The notes: generated by a model from the sequence alone, not told the origin. A stretch of DNA of 12,996 bases from VGWG01 sp964580075 (GCA_964580075.1 CAZOJL010000104.1:1-12996); one strand, 5' to 3'; shown: positions 1 to 7,767, counted from the first letter of the stretch. Made by a program: numbers and translations.

Positions 1-63
1 ATGACCCAATCGCCTCATATTGAGAATTGCTGTTTTTGCGTTGAAGACGCGGCCGTGAAATGG

Positions 64-79
64 TATTGTACCAAACGTG
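64..79 (+). promoter_or_regulatory. candidate promoter -10 and leaderless GTG start
   Basis: TTGAAG at 41-46 lies 17 nt before TATTGT at 64-69, and each matches the sigma-70 consensus at 4 of 6 positions. The GTG start of the nucleotidyltransferase gene at 77 falls about 7 nt after the -10, and no Shine-Dalgarno-like sequence lies between. If the promoter is real, the message would be leaderless or nearly so. The evidence is weak pattern matching only. Confidence 0.22.
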
Positions 80-628
80 AACAAAGTTGAACTTACAGCG
101 TATCTCGAGAAGATTGACGCGGAACTGAAAAGTCCCGCGACGATCTACGTCTATGGGAGCGCGGCGTATATTCTTCTGGATGAGCCCGAAAGAACCAGCC
201 TTGACATAGACGTCGCCGCCCCTTATTCGGACGCCGACTACGGCGACTTCAGAAGGGCAGCCATTGCGTCCGGCTTACCGGTCAATCCCGACGAGCAATA
301 CGCGGGCGATCATGTCGAATGGATAACAGGGCTCCGCCTGTGTCTTTCCAAGCCCTCGCCCGAGACGGACATGACATTGTGGCAGGGGCGCCTGCTGACG
401 ATTAGAACGGTGGCCATTGAACAACTCATCGCCAGTAAACTGATCCGCTATGACGAAATTGATCAGAGCGACATCCGGTATCTGGTATCGCATCGAAACG
501 TCGGATTCAACCGGATCGAGGCGGCGGCCAAACGGCTTCCCCCTCCCTTCGATTATGATCCTGTTGTCTTGGAGAACCTGCAGAATCTGAAGACCGACAT
601 GGAGATGTGGAGGGATCAACCATCGTGA
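77..628 (+). CDS. AbiEii/DUF6036-like nucleotidyltransferase-fold protein
   Basis: This 183 aa soluble protein has the layout of minimal nucleotidyltransferases of the AbiEii/MenT/DUF6036 kind. It has a GSAA turn at residues 27-30, then R39-T40, and an SLDIDVA block with D43 and D45 as the likely metal-binding pair. A helical segment follows around K121 to D132 (SKLIRYDEIDQSDIRYL), which resembles the C-terminal helix found after the catalytic core in that superfamily. Such proteins are often toxins or toxin-like enzymes that transfer a nucleotide to RNA or protein; the substrate here is unknown. The start is a GTG at 77 with no obvious ribosome site. It overlaps the next gene, so the two are probably co-expressed. 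Its GC content is lower than that of the addAB-like genes, which suggests an acquired cassette. The fold assignment is fairly secure; a toxin role is inference. Confidence 0.72.
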   Translation: MNKVELTAYLEKIDAELKSPATIYVYGSAAYILLDEPERTSLDIDVAAPYSDADYGDFRRAAIASGLPVNPDEQYAGDHVEWITGLRLCLSKPSPETDMTLWQGRLLTIRTVAIEQLIASKLIRYDEIDQSDIRYLVSHRNVGFNRIEAAAKRLPPPFDYDPVVLENLQNLKTDMEMWRDQPS

Positions 629-993
629 TGACCCGAGAAAGGCTGCAATTCTGCTACGAACTGGCTTTCTATCCCCCGCGCCTGGATGAGGCATGGCAAC
701 GGATCAAGCACGATAGTTCGGGGAATATCGCCGAACTTGGCGACCTGCTCGACACGGCTCTTCTTCTGCATCAGGCGCTTCCTGAAAGCGGGTTCGCCTC
801 TCAACGCGCCCTGAATCGGCTGGCTCTGTATCAGGCCAAGGCTCGAGCTTTCGGCACAGTCCGTTTTCTGAAGAACATTCGGCAGCGATTGGGTCGCCCT
901 CCTCTGACCCAAAAGGAGGTGCCTGGAAATCTGGTGCGGGACTTGGGATTGCCGGCCTTTTCCCGCAAGGCACAATCGCCGCCGAGTCAGTAA
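607..993 (+). CDS. unrecognised small partner protein of the nucleotidyltransferase
   Basis: I do not recognise this protein. It is 128 aa from the GTG at 607, or 121 aa from the ATG at 628. The ATG is preferred because it overlaps the upstream stop by one base (TGATG) and a GGAGGG sits at 609-614. The sequence is soluble and mostly helical, with a central Leu/Ala-rich stretch (GDLLDTALLLHQAL) and a basic segment (RFLKNIRQRLGR) that could bind nucleic acid or the partner. It has no membrane segment or signal peptide. The coupling to the nucleotidyltransferase gene suggests a two-gene unit in which this protein is an antidote or accessory subunit. That role rests on gene order alone. Confidence 0.6.
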   Translation: MEGSTIVMTRERLQFCYELAFYPPRLDEAWQRIKHDSSGNIAELGDLLDTALLLHQALPESGFASQRALNRLALYQAKARAFGTVRFLKNIRQRLGRPPLTQKEVPGNLVRDLGLPAFSRKAQSPPSQ

Positions 994-999
994 CGGATC

Positions 1000-1039
1000 C
1001 GATGCAGAGAAAACAGGGGACAGACAAATAGGTGCATCG
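1000..1039. repeat. short inverted repeat enclosing an AACAGGGGACAGACA motif
   Basis: CGATGCA at 1000-1006 and TGCATCG at 1033-1039 form a perfect 7-bp inverted repeat. Between them, at 1012-1026, is AACAGGGGACAGACA. From memory, GGGGACAGACA-type sequences recur beside REP-associated tyrosine transposase (RAYT, IS200-like) genes in many environmental bacteria, so this may be an orphan palindromic repeat. It lies just after the two-gene cassette and could also act as a weak terminator. No transposase is present in the window. Confidence 0.4.
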
Positions 1040-1094
1040 TTGAGAGGCGTATCCACTGGGAATCAAGGATAAATAGGATGAATGAACCAACGCA

Positions 1095-1145
1095 TTGACC
1101 GTGTGATTCGCGATCCGGTATCCTGTCTGTACATGATGTCAGGAG
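1095..1145 (+). promoter_or_regulatory. candidate promoter and ribosome site of the addB-addA operon
   Basis: TTGACC at 1095-1100 is followed 18 nt later by TATCCT at 1119-1124, a plausible sigma-70 pair that would place transcription start near 1131. AGGAG at 1141-1145 lies 9 nt before the ATG at 1155 and supports that start. No operator-like repeat is visible in this stretch. Confidence 0.4.
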
Positions 1146-1154
1146 CGCGTTGAT

Positions 1155-4115
1155 ATGGCGATCACTCGGGTGTTTTTGGGCTGGAATCGGCCGTTGTGCG
1201 AGACGGTCCCGGCGTGGCTGCTGGACCGGCAGGAACCCGGCACGCTTGACCTCCGTGGCACGATCGTCGTCGTGCCCACGCGCCAGTCGAGCTGGCGGCT
1301 GCGCGCGGCGTTGCCGCTGGCCGCGCACGCGCGACACGGCGCGGCCCTGTTCGCGCCGGAGATCGTCACGGCCCCTGTCCTGATCGCCACGCCACCCCGC
1401 CCCGGCCTCGCGTCGGATACCCAGAACCTGCTGGCGTGGCGCGACGTGTTGCTGGCCTCGCCCGCCGGGGATATGGATGCATTCCTCGGCAAGCAGCGTG
1501 CGGCTTCGGGGACATGGGCCTTTAAAATCGCGCGCCGCCTCATTGGACTCCGCCGTGAACTGGCCGATGGCGCCCTCACCATCGGCGAGGTCGCCGCCCG
1601 TGGCGCGGACCTGGTGGAACCGGATCGCTGGCAAGCGATGGCCGAACTTGAACGGCGCTATCTGCAGCACCTCGCCGCGTGGAATCTGCGGGACGGCATC
1701 GCCGAACAGATCGCGCACGCCCGCGCCGGACAGCTTCCGCCCGATGTGAAACAGGTGGTCCTCGCCGCCGTTCCAGACCCGCCGCGCCTCCTCCTCACGC
1801 TTCTGGAACGCTGGTCCGAAACCGGCGGCATGGTCGCGGTGCTGGTGGCGGCGCCGCAACAGGAAGCCGACACGTTCGACGCGTGGGGACGGCCGTTCCC
1901 CGACGCGTGGGAAAACAGGGACATTATCCTCAACGACCCTGATATCGTGCTGGCGGCCAATCCCGAAGACCAATCCGCCTGCATCGCCCGCCTGCTGTCG
2001 GACGGGCTGGGCGTCGCGACGACGGAACACGCCGGCATGCGCCCGGCACTGGCCATCGGGGTACCCGACCGTGAGACCGTTGCACCCTTGCAACGTGAAC
2101 TCGCCGCCCTCGGTCTCCCCGCTTTTGATCCCCAGAATCGCCCCCTGTCCGACACGCCCCTGTTCCGCCTCGTGCAGGCGCTGCTGACGTGGCGGGAGCG
2201 GCCGGATTATGCCGAAACCGCAGCCGTGCTGCGCCATCCCGACGTGCTGGCCGCCCTGCCGGATGCCGACGCCGTTCTGCGCGAGCTGGACGACACGCAG
2301 GCGACGCATCTGCCGGTTACCTTCGCCGACCTGTGCCACGCGGCACGCCACCCCGCGGCGAATGCGCCGTCATCCCATCAGCACCCCCGGGAACACCTGG
2401 CCACTGCCCTGGCCTGTCTCGAGGCGTGGTCGGGGCAACGGGACACGCGCACCCTCTCCCAGAGCCTGCGCGACACGCTGCAGGCGGTCTACGCACAGCG
2501 ACTGCTCCACCCCGAAAATCCAGCCGATGCCGCCTTCCAACAGGCGGGCGAGGCCCTCGATCAGGCGCTACGCGAACTGGCCGAGGCCGAAGCGGCGGGA
2601 TACGCCGGCGCCGACACCGTCGTCGTCCTGCTGGCGCGGCTGCAAGACGCGACAATCAAGCCCGAACGCGCGGGCGAACCACTCGACCTCGAAGGCTGGC
2701 TTGAGCTCGCCTGGAATCCGGCGCCGATCCTCTGCGTGGCCGGGATGAACGAAGGCTTTGTCCCCGACGGCCATGTCGGCGACCTCTTCCTGCCCGATTC
2801 CCTGCGGCGGCAACTCGAACTGCGCGATGACCGGATGCGGGTCGCGCGCGACGCCTATGTGCTCACCGCGCTGTATGCCCAGCGCACCGACCGCGAGGCC
2901 ACGCCACAGCCGCGGGTGGTGCTGCTCGTCGGCAAGCGGGCGGGCGCCGGCGATCCCCTGCGCCCCTCGCGCCTGCTCTTCCGCTGCCCGGACGACGTCC
3001 TGGTGCGGCGCGCGCGCGCCCTGTTCCATGACCCGCCGCCCGCCCGTACCGCAGCCGCCCACACGATAAGCTTTATGCTCGATTCGGCCCGCGTCCCCCC
3101 CGCCGCCATGACGCGGCGGCTCCCCGACCGCATCAGCCCCTCCGCGTTCAAGGACTACCTGCAATGTCCATTCCGTTTCTACCTGCAACACGTTCTCCAG
3201 ATGGAATCCACGGACGACCGCACCCGTGAGCCGGACGCGCGCGGTTTCGGATCCCTGTGCCATGCGGTCCTCGAAGCCATGGCCCGCGATCCGGGCTGCA
3301 TTTGGGCTTGCGACGACGTTTCGCGCCTGGCGGCATGGCTCGCCCAACGACTCGATGCCGAGGCCGTCGCACTGTACGGGAGACGTCCCTGGCTGGGAGT
3401 GACGCTGGCCGTCGAAACGGCCAAACGCCGCCTGCACGCCTTCGCCGCTCAACAAGTGACCTGGCACATGGACGGGTGGGAGATCATCGAATGCGAGACC
3501 GATCGTTACCGGTCAACCGTGAGCACCGCCACCATCAGCGGCCGTATCGACCGCATTGACCGCCATCGCGACGGCACGATCTGTGTGCTGGATTACAAGA
3601 CAACCGACAAACCCACGACGCCCCAGAACAGTCACGTGGTCGCGGCGGGTTCGGGCGCGCCATTCCCCGAAGCGGTCCTCTCCGAGGCGTGTGTGGATAG
3701 CCTGATTCACGAGGGCGCCGCGACGCGCAAAACCCCGGGACGGCCCAAGCGGTGGGCCGATCTGCAATTGCCCCTTTATCGTGAAATGCTGCGCGCGGCG
3801 CATGGCGCTGATGTGCGCCTGGGCTACATCGTCCTCCCGGCCGCGCTGGGCGACACGTCTTTCGCAATCTGGACGAACTACAACGCCGCATTGCATGACC
3901 ATGCGCTCGCCTGCGCCACCGCCGTGATTGACCGTATTACCGCCGGGATCTTCTGGCCGCCGGCCGCGTCGTCGCCGCCCTACGACCCATTCAGCGACCT
4001 GATCCTGGACGATCCGGTGAAGACCTTCAAGCCCCCGTCCTCGCCGTGGCCGCTCCGCGATGCAATCCAGAAACCGGTCACGCCAGCCGACGACGCCGGG
4101 AAGGACGCGCCATGA
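1155..4115 (+). CDS. addB: AddB-like helicase/nuclease subunit with PD-(D/E)XK domain
   Basis: This 986 aa protein is predicted to be the B subunit of an AddAB-type helicase-nuclease that resects double-strand breaks for RecA. The N-terminal two thirds look like a degenerate UvrD-like helicase: a TIVVVPTRQS segment near residue 37, and a VAGMNEGFVP segment near residue 530 that matches the helicase C-terminal core of AddB and RecC proteins. No GxGKT Walker A is visible. The C-terminal nuclease domain is complete: C671-P-F-R-F-Y, H703 (GSLCHAVLE), D799 (GRIDRID), D813 and K815 (LDYKTTD), Q871 and Y875 (QLPLY). The three C-terminal cysteines that complete the iron-sulfur cluster in Bacillus AddB are absent; the tail instead reads GIFWPPAASSPPYDPF. 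Length is close to that of alphaproteobacterial AddB. It overlaps the helicase-nuclease gene by ATGA. RexB is a Gram-positive synonym. Confidence 0.85.
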   Translation: MAITRVFLGWNRPLCETVPAWLLDRQEPGTLDLRGTIVVVPTRQSSWRLRAALPLAAHARHGAALFAPEIVTAPVLIATPPRPGLASDTQNLLAWRDVLLASPAGDMDAFLGKQRAASGTWAFKIARRLIGLRRELADGALTIGEVAARGADLVEPDRWQAMAELERRYLQHLAAWNLRDGIAEQIAHARAGQLPPDVKQVVLAAVPDPPRLLLTLLERWSETGGMVAVLVAAPQQEADTFDAWGRPFPDAWENRDIILNDPDIVLAANPEDQSACIARLLSDGLGVATTEHAGMRPALAIGVPDRETVAPLQRELAALGLPAFDPQNRPLSDTPLFRLVQALLTWRERPDYAETAAVLRHPDVLAALPDADAVLRELDDTQATHLPVTFADLCHAARHPAANAPSSHQHPREHLATALACLEAWSGQRDTRTLSQSLRDTLQAVYAQRLLHPENPADAAFQQAGEALDQALRELAEAEAAGYAGADTVVVLLARLQDATIKPERAGEPLDLEGWLELAWNPAPILCVAGMNEGFVPDGHVGDLFLPDSLRRQLELRDDRMRVARDAYVLTALYAQRTDREATPQPRVVLLVGKRAGAGDPLRPSRLLFRCPDDVLVRRARALFHDPPPARTAAAHTISFMLDSARVPPAAMTRRLPDRISPSAFKDYLQCPFRFYLQHVLQMESTDDRTREPDARGFGSLCHAVLEAMARDPGCIWACDDVSRLAAWLAQRLDAEAVALYGRRPWLGVTLAVETAKRRLHAFAAQQVTWHMDGWEIIECETDRYRSTVSTATISGRIDRIDRHRDGTICVLDYKTTDKPTTPQNSHVVAAGSGAPFPEAVLSEACVDSLIHEGAATRKTPGRPKRWADLQLPLYREMLRAAHGADVRLGYIVLPAALGDTSFAIWTNYNAALHDHALACATAVIDRITAGIFWPPAASSPPYDPFSDLILDDPVKTFKPPSSPWPLRDAIQKPVTPADDAGKDAP

Positions 4116-7100
4116 ACGGATTCACGCATTGCGCGATCTCGGCTTCGGCAGGCACCGGCAAAACGTGGGCGCTCGCCCACCGTTACATCGCACTCCTGGC
4201 CGCCGGCGTACCGCCGGATCGGATCTGTGCGCTCACCTTCTCGCGCAAGGCCGCCGGTGAGATCTTTGACACCATCGTCGAGCGCCTCTGCCGCTCCGCC
4301 TCCGATGCCCGCGAACGCGAGCAGACGGCCCGCAACATCATCCGGCAGATGTCGGGCGCCCTCGCGCCTCCAGACGCCAAGGCCTATGTCGCGCTACTGC
4401 GGACGTTACTGAACCAATCCCACCGTCTCCGCGTCGGCACGCTGGACAGCTTCATTCTGGGCGTCGCGCGCGCCTTCCCGCTCGAACTGGGATTGCCTCC
4501 CGACATCCGCCCCATGGACAACGACGGCGGAGAGGCCCAGGCCCTGATGCAGGCCATTCTGACACGACTCTACGACCCCCGGCAACGCGACCGCGACGAC
4601 ACGAACGACCGTGCAGGGGCCGCGCTGCTGGAGGCCTACCGGCAGGCCACCTTCGGCAAGGAGGGCAAAGGCCTGGCCCGCCTGCTGGAGGGCGCCATCC
4701 GCGACGGATTCGACTTTTATCGCCAGCACGGCTCCAAGGCATGGGGCTCGGTCGACCGTATCTGGCCGACCGGTCGCTGGTGGGAGGCGGTGACGGCGGC
4801 GGAGCTGGCACAGGCCGCAGACCCCGTGTATCTGGACGCCCTGCGACAGGCGTTCGGAACCGCATCGCGCGCGCTCACGTTGGGCGAGACGTGCGCCACG
4901 ATCGCCGCAACGGCCACCGCGCACATCCCCGAACGGCCTTGGCCGGAAACGCTCAGCGAGACCGTCTTGTCGCAACTGCTTTGCAACATCGGCAACCCGA
5001 TGGCTGTCCCCGCGCTTCAGTACTACAAAAAACCCTATACGCTGCCCGCCACGCTGTGGCCGCCGCTTCGCGCCGCGTTGTGCAATCTCGTGAACGTGGA
5101 GGTGCGCCGCAGTGTCGAACAAACGGCTGGTTTGCGCGCGCTTCTGGAGGGGTATGATGCGCGCTACGCCGAGGCACAGCACCGTGACGGACGGCTGACC
5201 TTTACCGATCTCGCACGCCAACTCGGTGACCCGGCCCACCAACCGAGCCTCAATCCCGACTGCGACAGGCTATACATTGACTACCGCCTCGACAGTCAGC
5301 TCGACCACTGGCTGCTGGATGAATTTCAGGATACCAGCGACATCCAATGGCGCGCGATCGCCAATCTCGCCGATGAGGTGACCCAGGATGCCGAACAGCG
5401 CCGCTCGTTCTTTTATGTTGGCGACATCAAGCAGTCCATCTACGGCTGGCGCGGCGGCAATTACCGCCTGTTCAGCCGGGTCGGCGCGGATTGCAAGATT
5501 CCGCGGGGAGAGCCGCTCGTCGCGTGCCACCGGTCGCTCCCGGCGATTATTGAGACCGTCAACGCCGTGTTCGACACCCTCGGCGCGTGGACACCGCGAG
5601 CCGGGTGCGAGCGGGGGCCGCATCCCACGGCGGTGAGCGCCTTTATGGCCGAATGGCAGCCGCATGTGAGCGCCCGATGCGATGCCGGCGAGGGTTTCGC
5701 CACCCTGCTGGAGTACGACCCGAAAGGGCCTGACCTGGAAGCCGACGACCCGGGCGATCCGGAACAATACGAGGCGATCTCCTCCGTTCTGGCCGAGGTT
5801 CAGCCGATTCGCCAGGGGCTCTCCGTCGCCGTATTGGTGCGCGGCAATAAACAGGGGCGTGTCTGCGCGGACGTGCTGCGCCGCCGGCTGAAAGGCGTCC
5901 CCGTCGTGCATGAAGGGACGGGGGATATTGTCGACAACCCGGTGGTGACGCTGCTGCTCGCGCTCGTCCGATACGCGGCCCACCCGGCGGACACACTCGC
6001 GTTGCGGCATCTGCAGATGAGCCCCTGGGTGGAATTCGTTTCCGCTGAAGCCGCTGGGTCGGAGGGCTTTTCCGGGCGCTTTCTGGCGCAGGTGCACACG
6101 AGCGGCTTTGCCGGCGCGCTCCGCGCCTGGGGCGCCACGTTGGAGGCCACCGGCGCGTTGCGTCCCGACGATGCCTTCGGGCGGCAGCGCCTGGGTGAAC
6201 TGCTCGCCGCTGCCGAGGCCTTTGATGCCACCGGTTCACGCGATCCGGACGCCTTCTGTGACCATATCCGCGCCCATCAGGTCAAATCAGAAGCCGCCGC
6301 CGGTGCGATCCGCGTGATGACCATCCACCAATCCAAGGGACTCGGTTTCGACCTCGTGCTCGTGCCGTTCGACCCCCAGGCGAAAGGGTTCTGCAACACC
6401 AGCGGCATCGGTTTCCTCCGCAGTGACTGCGGGCAGGACAAACCGGACGCAGACGGCTGGGTGCTGCAGCCGCCCCAGCGCGTCGCGCTCGAAGCCGCCG
6501 CCGGTGCGCCGGTCGCCGCACTCGAAGCGGCGCGCGCCGAGGAGAATTTCGCGCAACTGTGCGTGCTTTACGTGGCCCTCACCCGTGCGAAACGCGCGCT
6601 GGTCCTGTTCATTCCCAAAGCCTCGCAAAAGAGCGCCACGGTGCGCGATGCCGACGTGCTCCGCGAGCGTCTGTCCGGAGAGCCCGACGGCTCAACCACG
6701 CGATACGGCCTGACCGTGCTCCACACAGCGGGAAACCCGGCGTGGATGACGGACATTCCCGCCATCCCGGACAAGGGCTCCGCCACGCCCTGGGGCGCCG
6801 TTTCTGCGCACCCGCTCGCCGTGACGTTCGTCGCGGAGGCCACACGCCGCGAGCCCTCCAAGGAGCGGGCCGAGGGCCGACCGTTCCCGGCCCGCTATGT
6901 CCTGGACCGCGAGGCCTCTGACGTGCGATCTTTCGGATCGGCCATCCACCGCCTCTTCGAGCGGATCGCGTGGATCGAGGATGCCGACATCGAGGCCGTC
7001 ATTGCCGACTGGCGCGCGGCGTCTCCAGAGCCCGAGTCCCTGTTGCGCGATGTCGAGACACAGTTCCGCAACTGCCTCTCTGCCCCTGCGGTACGGGCCG

Positions 7101-7471
7101 TGCTGACCCGTCCCGAGGGCCCCGCGCCGGTCGACGGCCAGACGGACATGCGGGCGGAGGTGTGGCGTGAGACACCGTTCGACTATGTGCGCGAGGGCGC
7201 AGGCGGTCGCGAAATCGTCACCGGCCGTTTCGACCGGCTGGTCATCACGCGCGACCGTTCCAATCGGCCCCGCGCCGCATCGGTGGTGGACTTCAAGAGC
7301 AACCGCGTGACCACGATCGCGGAAATGGCCGAGACGGCCGCCGGTTACAAGACACAGATGCAGGACTACGCCATGGCAGCCGCACGGCTTCTCGGACTAC
7401 CCGCCGCGGCGGTGACGACCACACTGCTTTTCACCCGCCTCGCCAAGATCTGTCATCCTGACACCCCCTGA
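4112..7471 (+). CDS. addA: AddA-like UvrD superfamily ATP-dependent helicase-nuclease
   Basis: This 1119 aa protein is the predicted motor and nuclease subunit acting with the AddB-like protein. All superfamily 1A helicase motifs are visible: Walker A ASAGTGKT (K17), LTFSRKAAGEI (41-51), DEFQDTS with D403 and E404, VGDIKQSIYGWRGG with D438 and Q441, TIHQSKGLGFD with H739, and VALTRAKR with R825. The C-terminal PD-(D/E)XK nuclease has H946, D1041 (GRFDR), D1060 and K1062 (VVDFKSN), Q1082 and Y1086. The motif around H739 reads SKGLGF where most UvrD/AddA proteins read SKGLEF, probably a subfamily trait. The start chosen is the ATG at 4112, inside the ATGA shared with the upstream stop and preceded by GGGAAGGA. 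An in-frame upstream ATG at 4046 lies within the addB-like gene and would add 22 unlike residues. Confidence 0.92.
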   Translation: MNGFTHCAISASAGTGKTWALAHRYIALLAAGVPPDRICALTFSRKAAGEIFDTIVERLCRSASDAREREQTARNIIRQMSGALAPPDAKAYVALLRTLLNQSHRLRVGTLDSFILGVARAFPLELGLPPDIRPMDNDGGEAQALMQAILTRLYDPRQRDRDDTNDRAGAALLEAYRQATFGKEGKGLARLLEGAIRDGFDFYRQHGSKAWGSVDRIWPTGRWWEAVTAAELAQAADPVYLDALRQAFGTASRALTLGETCATIAATATAHIPERPWPETLSETVLSQLLCNIGNPMAVPALQYYKKPYTLPATLWPPLRAALCNLVNVEVRRSVEQTAGLRALLEGYDARYAEAQHRDGRLTFTDLARQLGDPAHQPSLNPDCDRLYIDYRLDSQLDHWLLDEFQDTSDIQWRAIANLADEVTQDAEQRRSFFYVGDIKQSIYGWRGGNYRLFSRVGADCKIPRGEPLVACHRSLPAIIETVNAVFDTLGAWTPRAGCERGPHPTAVSAFMAEWQPHVSARCDAGEGFATLLEYDPKGPDLEADDPGDPEQYEAISSVLAEVQPIRQGLSVAVLVRGNKQGRVCADVLRRRLKGVPVVHEGTGDIVDNPVVTLLLALVRYAAHPADTLALRHLQMSPWVEFVSAEAAGSEGFSGRFLAQVHTSGFAGALRAWGATLEATGALRPDDAFGRQRLGELLAAAEAFDATGSRDPDAFCDHIRAHQVKSEAAAGAIRVMTIHQSKGLGFDLVLVPFDPQAKGFCNTSGIGFLRSDCGQDKPDADGWVLQPPQRVALEAAAGAPVAALEAARAEENFAQLCVLYVALTRAKRALVLFIPKASQKSATVRDADVLRERLSGEPDGSTTRYGLTVLHTAGNPAWMTDIPAIPDKGSATPWGAVSAHPLAVTFVAEATRREPSKERAEGRPFPARYVLDREASDVRSFGSAIHRLFERIAWIEDADIEAVIADWRAASPEPESLLRDVETQFRNCLSAPAVRAVLTRPEGPAPVDGQTDMRAEVWRETPFDYVREGAGGREIVTGRFDRLVITRDRSNRPRAASVVDFKSNRVTTIAEMAETAAGYKTQMQDYAMAAARLLGLPAAAVTTTLLFTRLAKICHPDTP

Positions 7472-7617
7472 ACCGAATGGCTTACTTAAACGACGCTTCC
7501 GATCATAATCCTAATCTTAATCATAATCCGTTCTCCCCCTGTAGATTAAGATTAAGATCAGGATTACGATTAAGATGACAAAAGCCCCTTAAGTAAGTGT
7601 CATCGCCCCCTGAACCG
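7451..7617. repeat. imperfect direct repeats flanking a palindromic insert after addA
   Basis: The sequence around the addA stop, TGTCATC (7451-7457) and CCCCCTGAACCG (7464-7475), recurs as TGTCATC (7598-7604) and CCCCCTGAACCG (7606-7617). The copies differ only in the 6 nt versus 1 nt between the two blocks. The segment between them, about 7476-7597, has near-terminal inverted repeats CTTACTTAA (7481-7489) and TTAAGTAAG (7589-7597) and a central hairpin. The layout is that of a small non-coding element inserted with duplication of its target, or of a local duplication that later diverged. It encodes nothing recognisable. Confidence 0.6.
7501..7571. repeat. large hairpin built of GATTAN hexamer repeats; possible bidirectional terminator
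   Basis: The arm at 7501-7528 pairs with the arm at 7544-7571 at 24 of 28 positions around a 15-nt loop. The left arm is four NTAATC units in a row (ATAATC, CTAATC, TTAATC, ATAATC) and the right arm is a run of GATTAN-like units. The AT-rich content contrasts sharply with the GC-rich genes. It lies between two convergent transcripts, so a transcription-stopping or mRNA-end role is possible, but no T-run follows either arm. Confidence 0.7.
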
Positions 7618-7653
7618 GCCTGCATCGCGGCATCCCGTATCCATTCGCAAAGA

Positions 7654-7707
7654 AGGGCATCCAAGACATGCGGTTGGGGGTGGAGGGTTGCACGCCTTGG
7701 ATGCCCT
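7654..7707. repeat. perfect 12-bp inverted repeat with GT-rich loop
   Basis: AGGGCATCCAAG at 7654-7665 is the exact reverse complement of CTTGGATGCCCT at 7696-7707; the 30-nt loop is rich in G and T. A smaller hairpin, GGTAC/GTACC at 7719-7735, lies beside it toward the kamA end. It is downstream of the minus-strand operon and read last by its transcript, where only TCTTTG follows the stem, so it would be a weak intrinsic terminator at best. The rest of 7618-7767 shows no gene. Confidence 0.6.
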
Positions 7708-7767
7708 AGGAGAACGTCGGTACAATGGTAGTACCTGGAAGGATCCGACGCAACAGAAAAAACGAGG

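Noticed and set aside
1..90. Open frame starting with ATG at base 1
   Set aside because: Only 29 codons, cut by the window edge and overlapping the nucleotidyltransferase start; it cannot be told from chance.
1079..1099. Six-codon ATG frame (MNEPTH) before addB as a possible leader peptide
   Set aside because: It lies upstream of or overlaps the candidate promoter, and no attenuator-like hairpins follow.
987..2351. Long open frame of 454 codons on the minus strand opposite addB
   Set aside because: It lies antisense to a gene with clear family motifs, is Arg/Gly/Gln-rich in the way of GC-rich shadow frames, and matches no family I know.
2568..3467. Open frame of 299 codons on the minus strand
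   Set aside because: It is antisense to the AddB-like nuclease region, with no recognisable domain.
4406..5242. Open frame of 278 codons on the minus strand
   Set aside because: It is antisense to the AddA-like helicase gene and low in plausible protein features.
7654..7707. Inverted repeat considered as an integron attC site
   Set aside because: The loop has GTTGGGG rather than the GTTRRRY core box, and no matching RYYYAAC box is placed at the other end.
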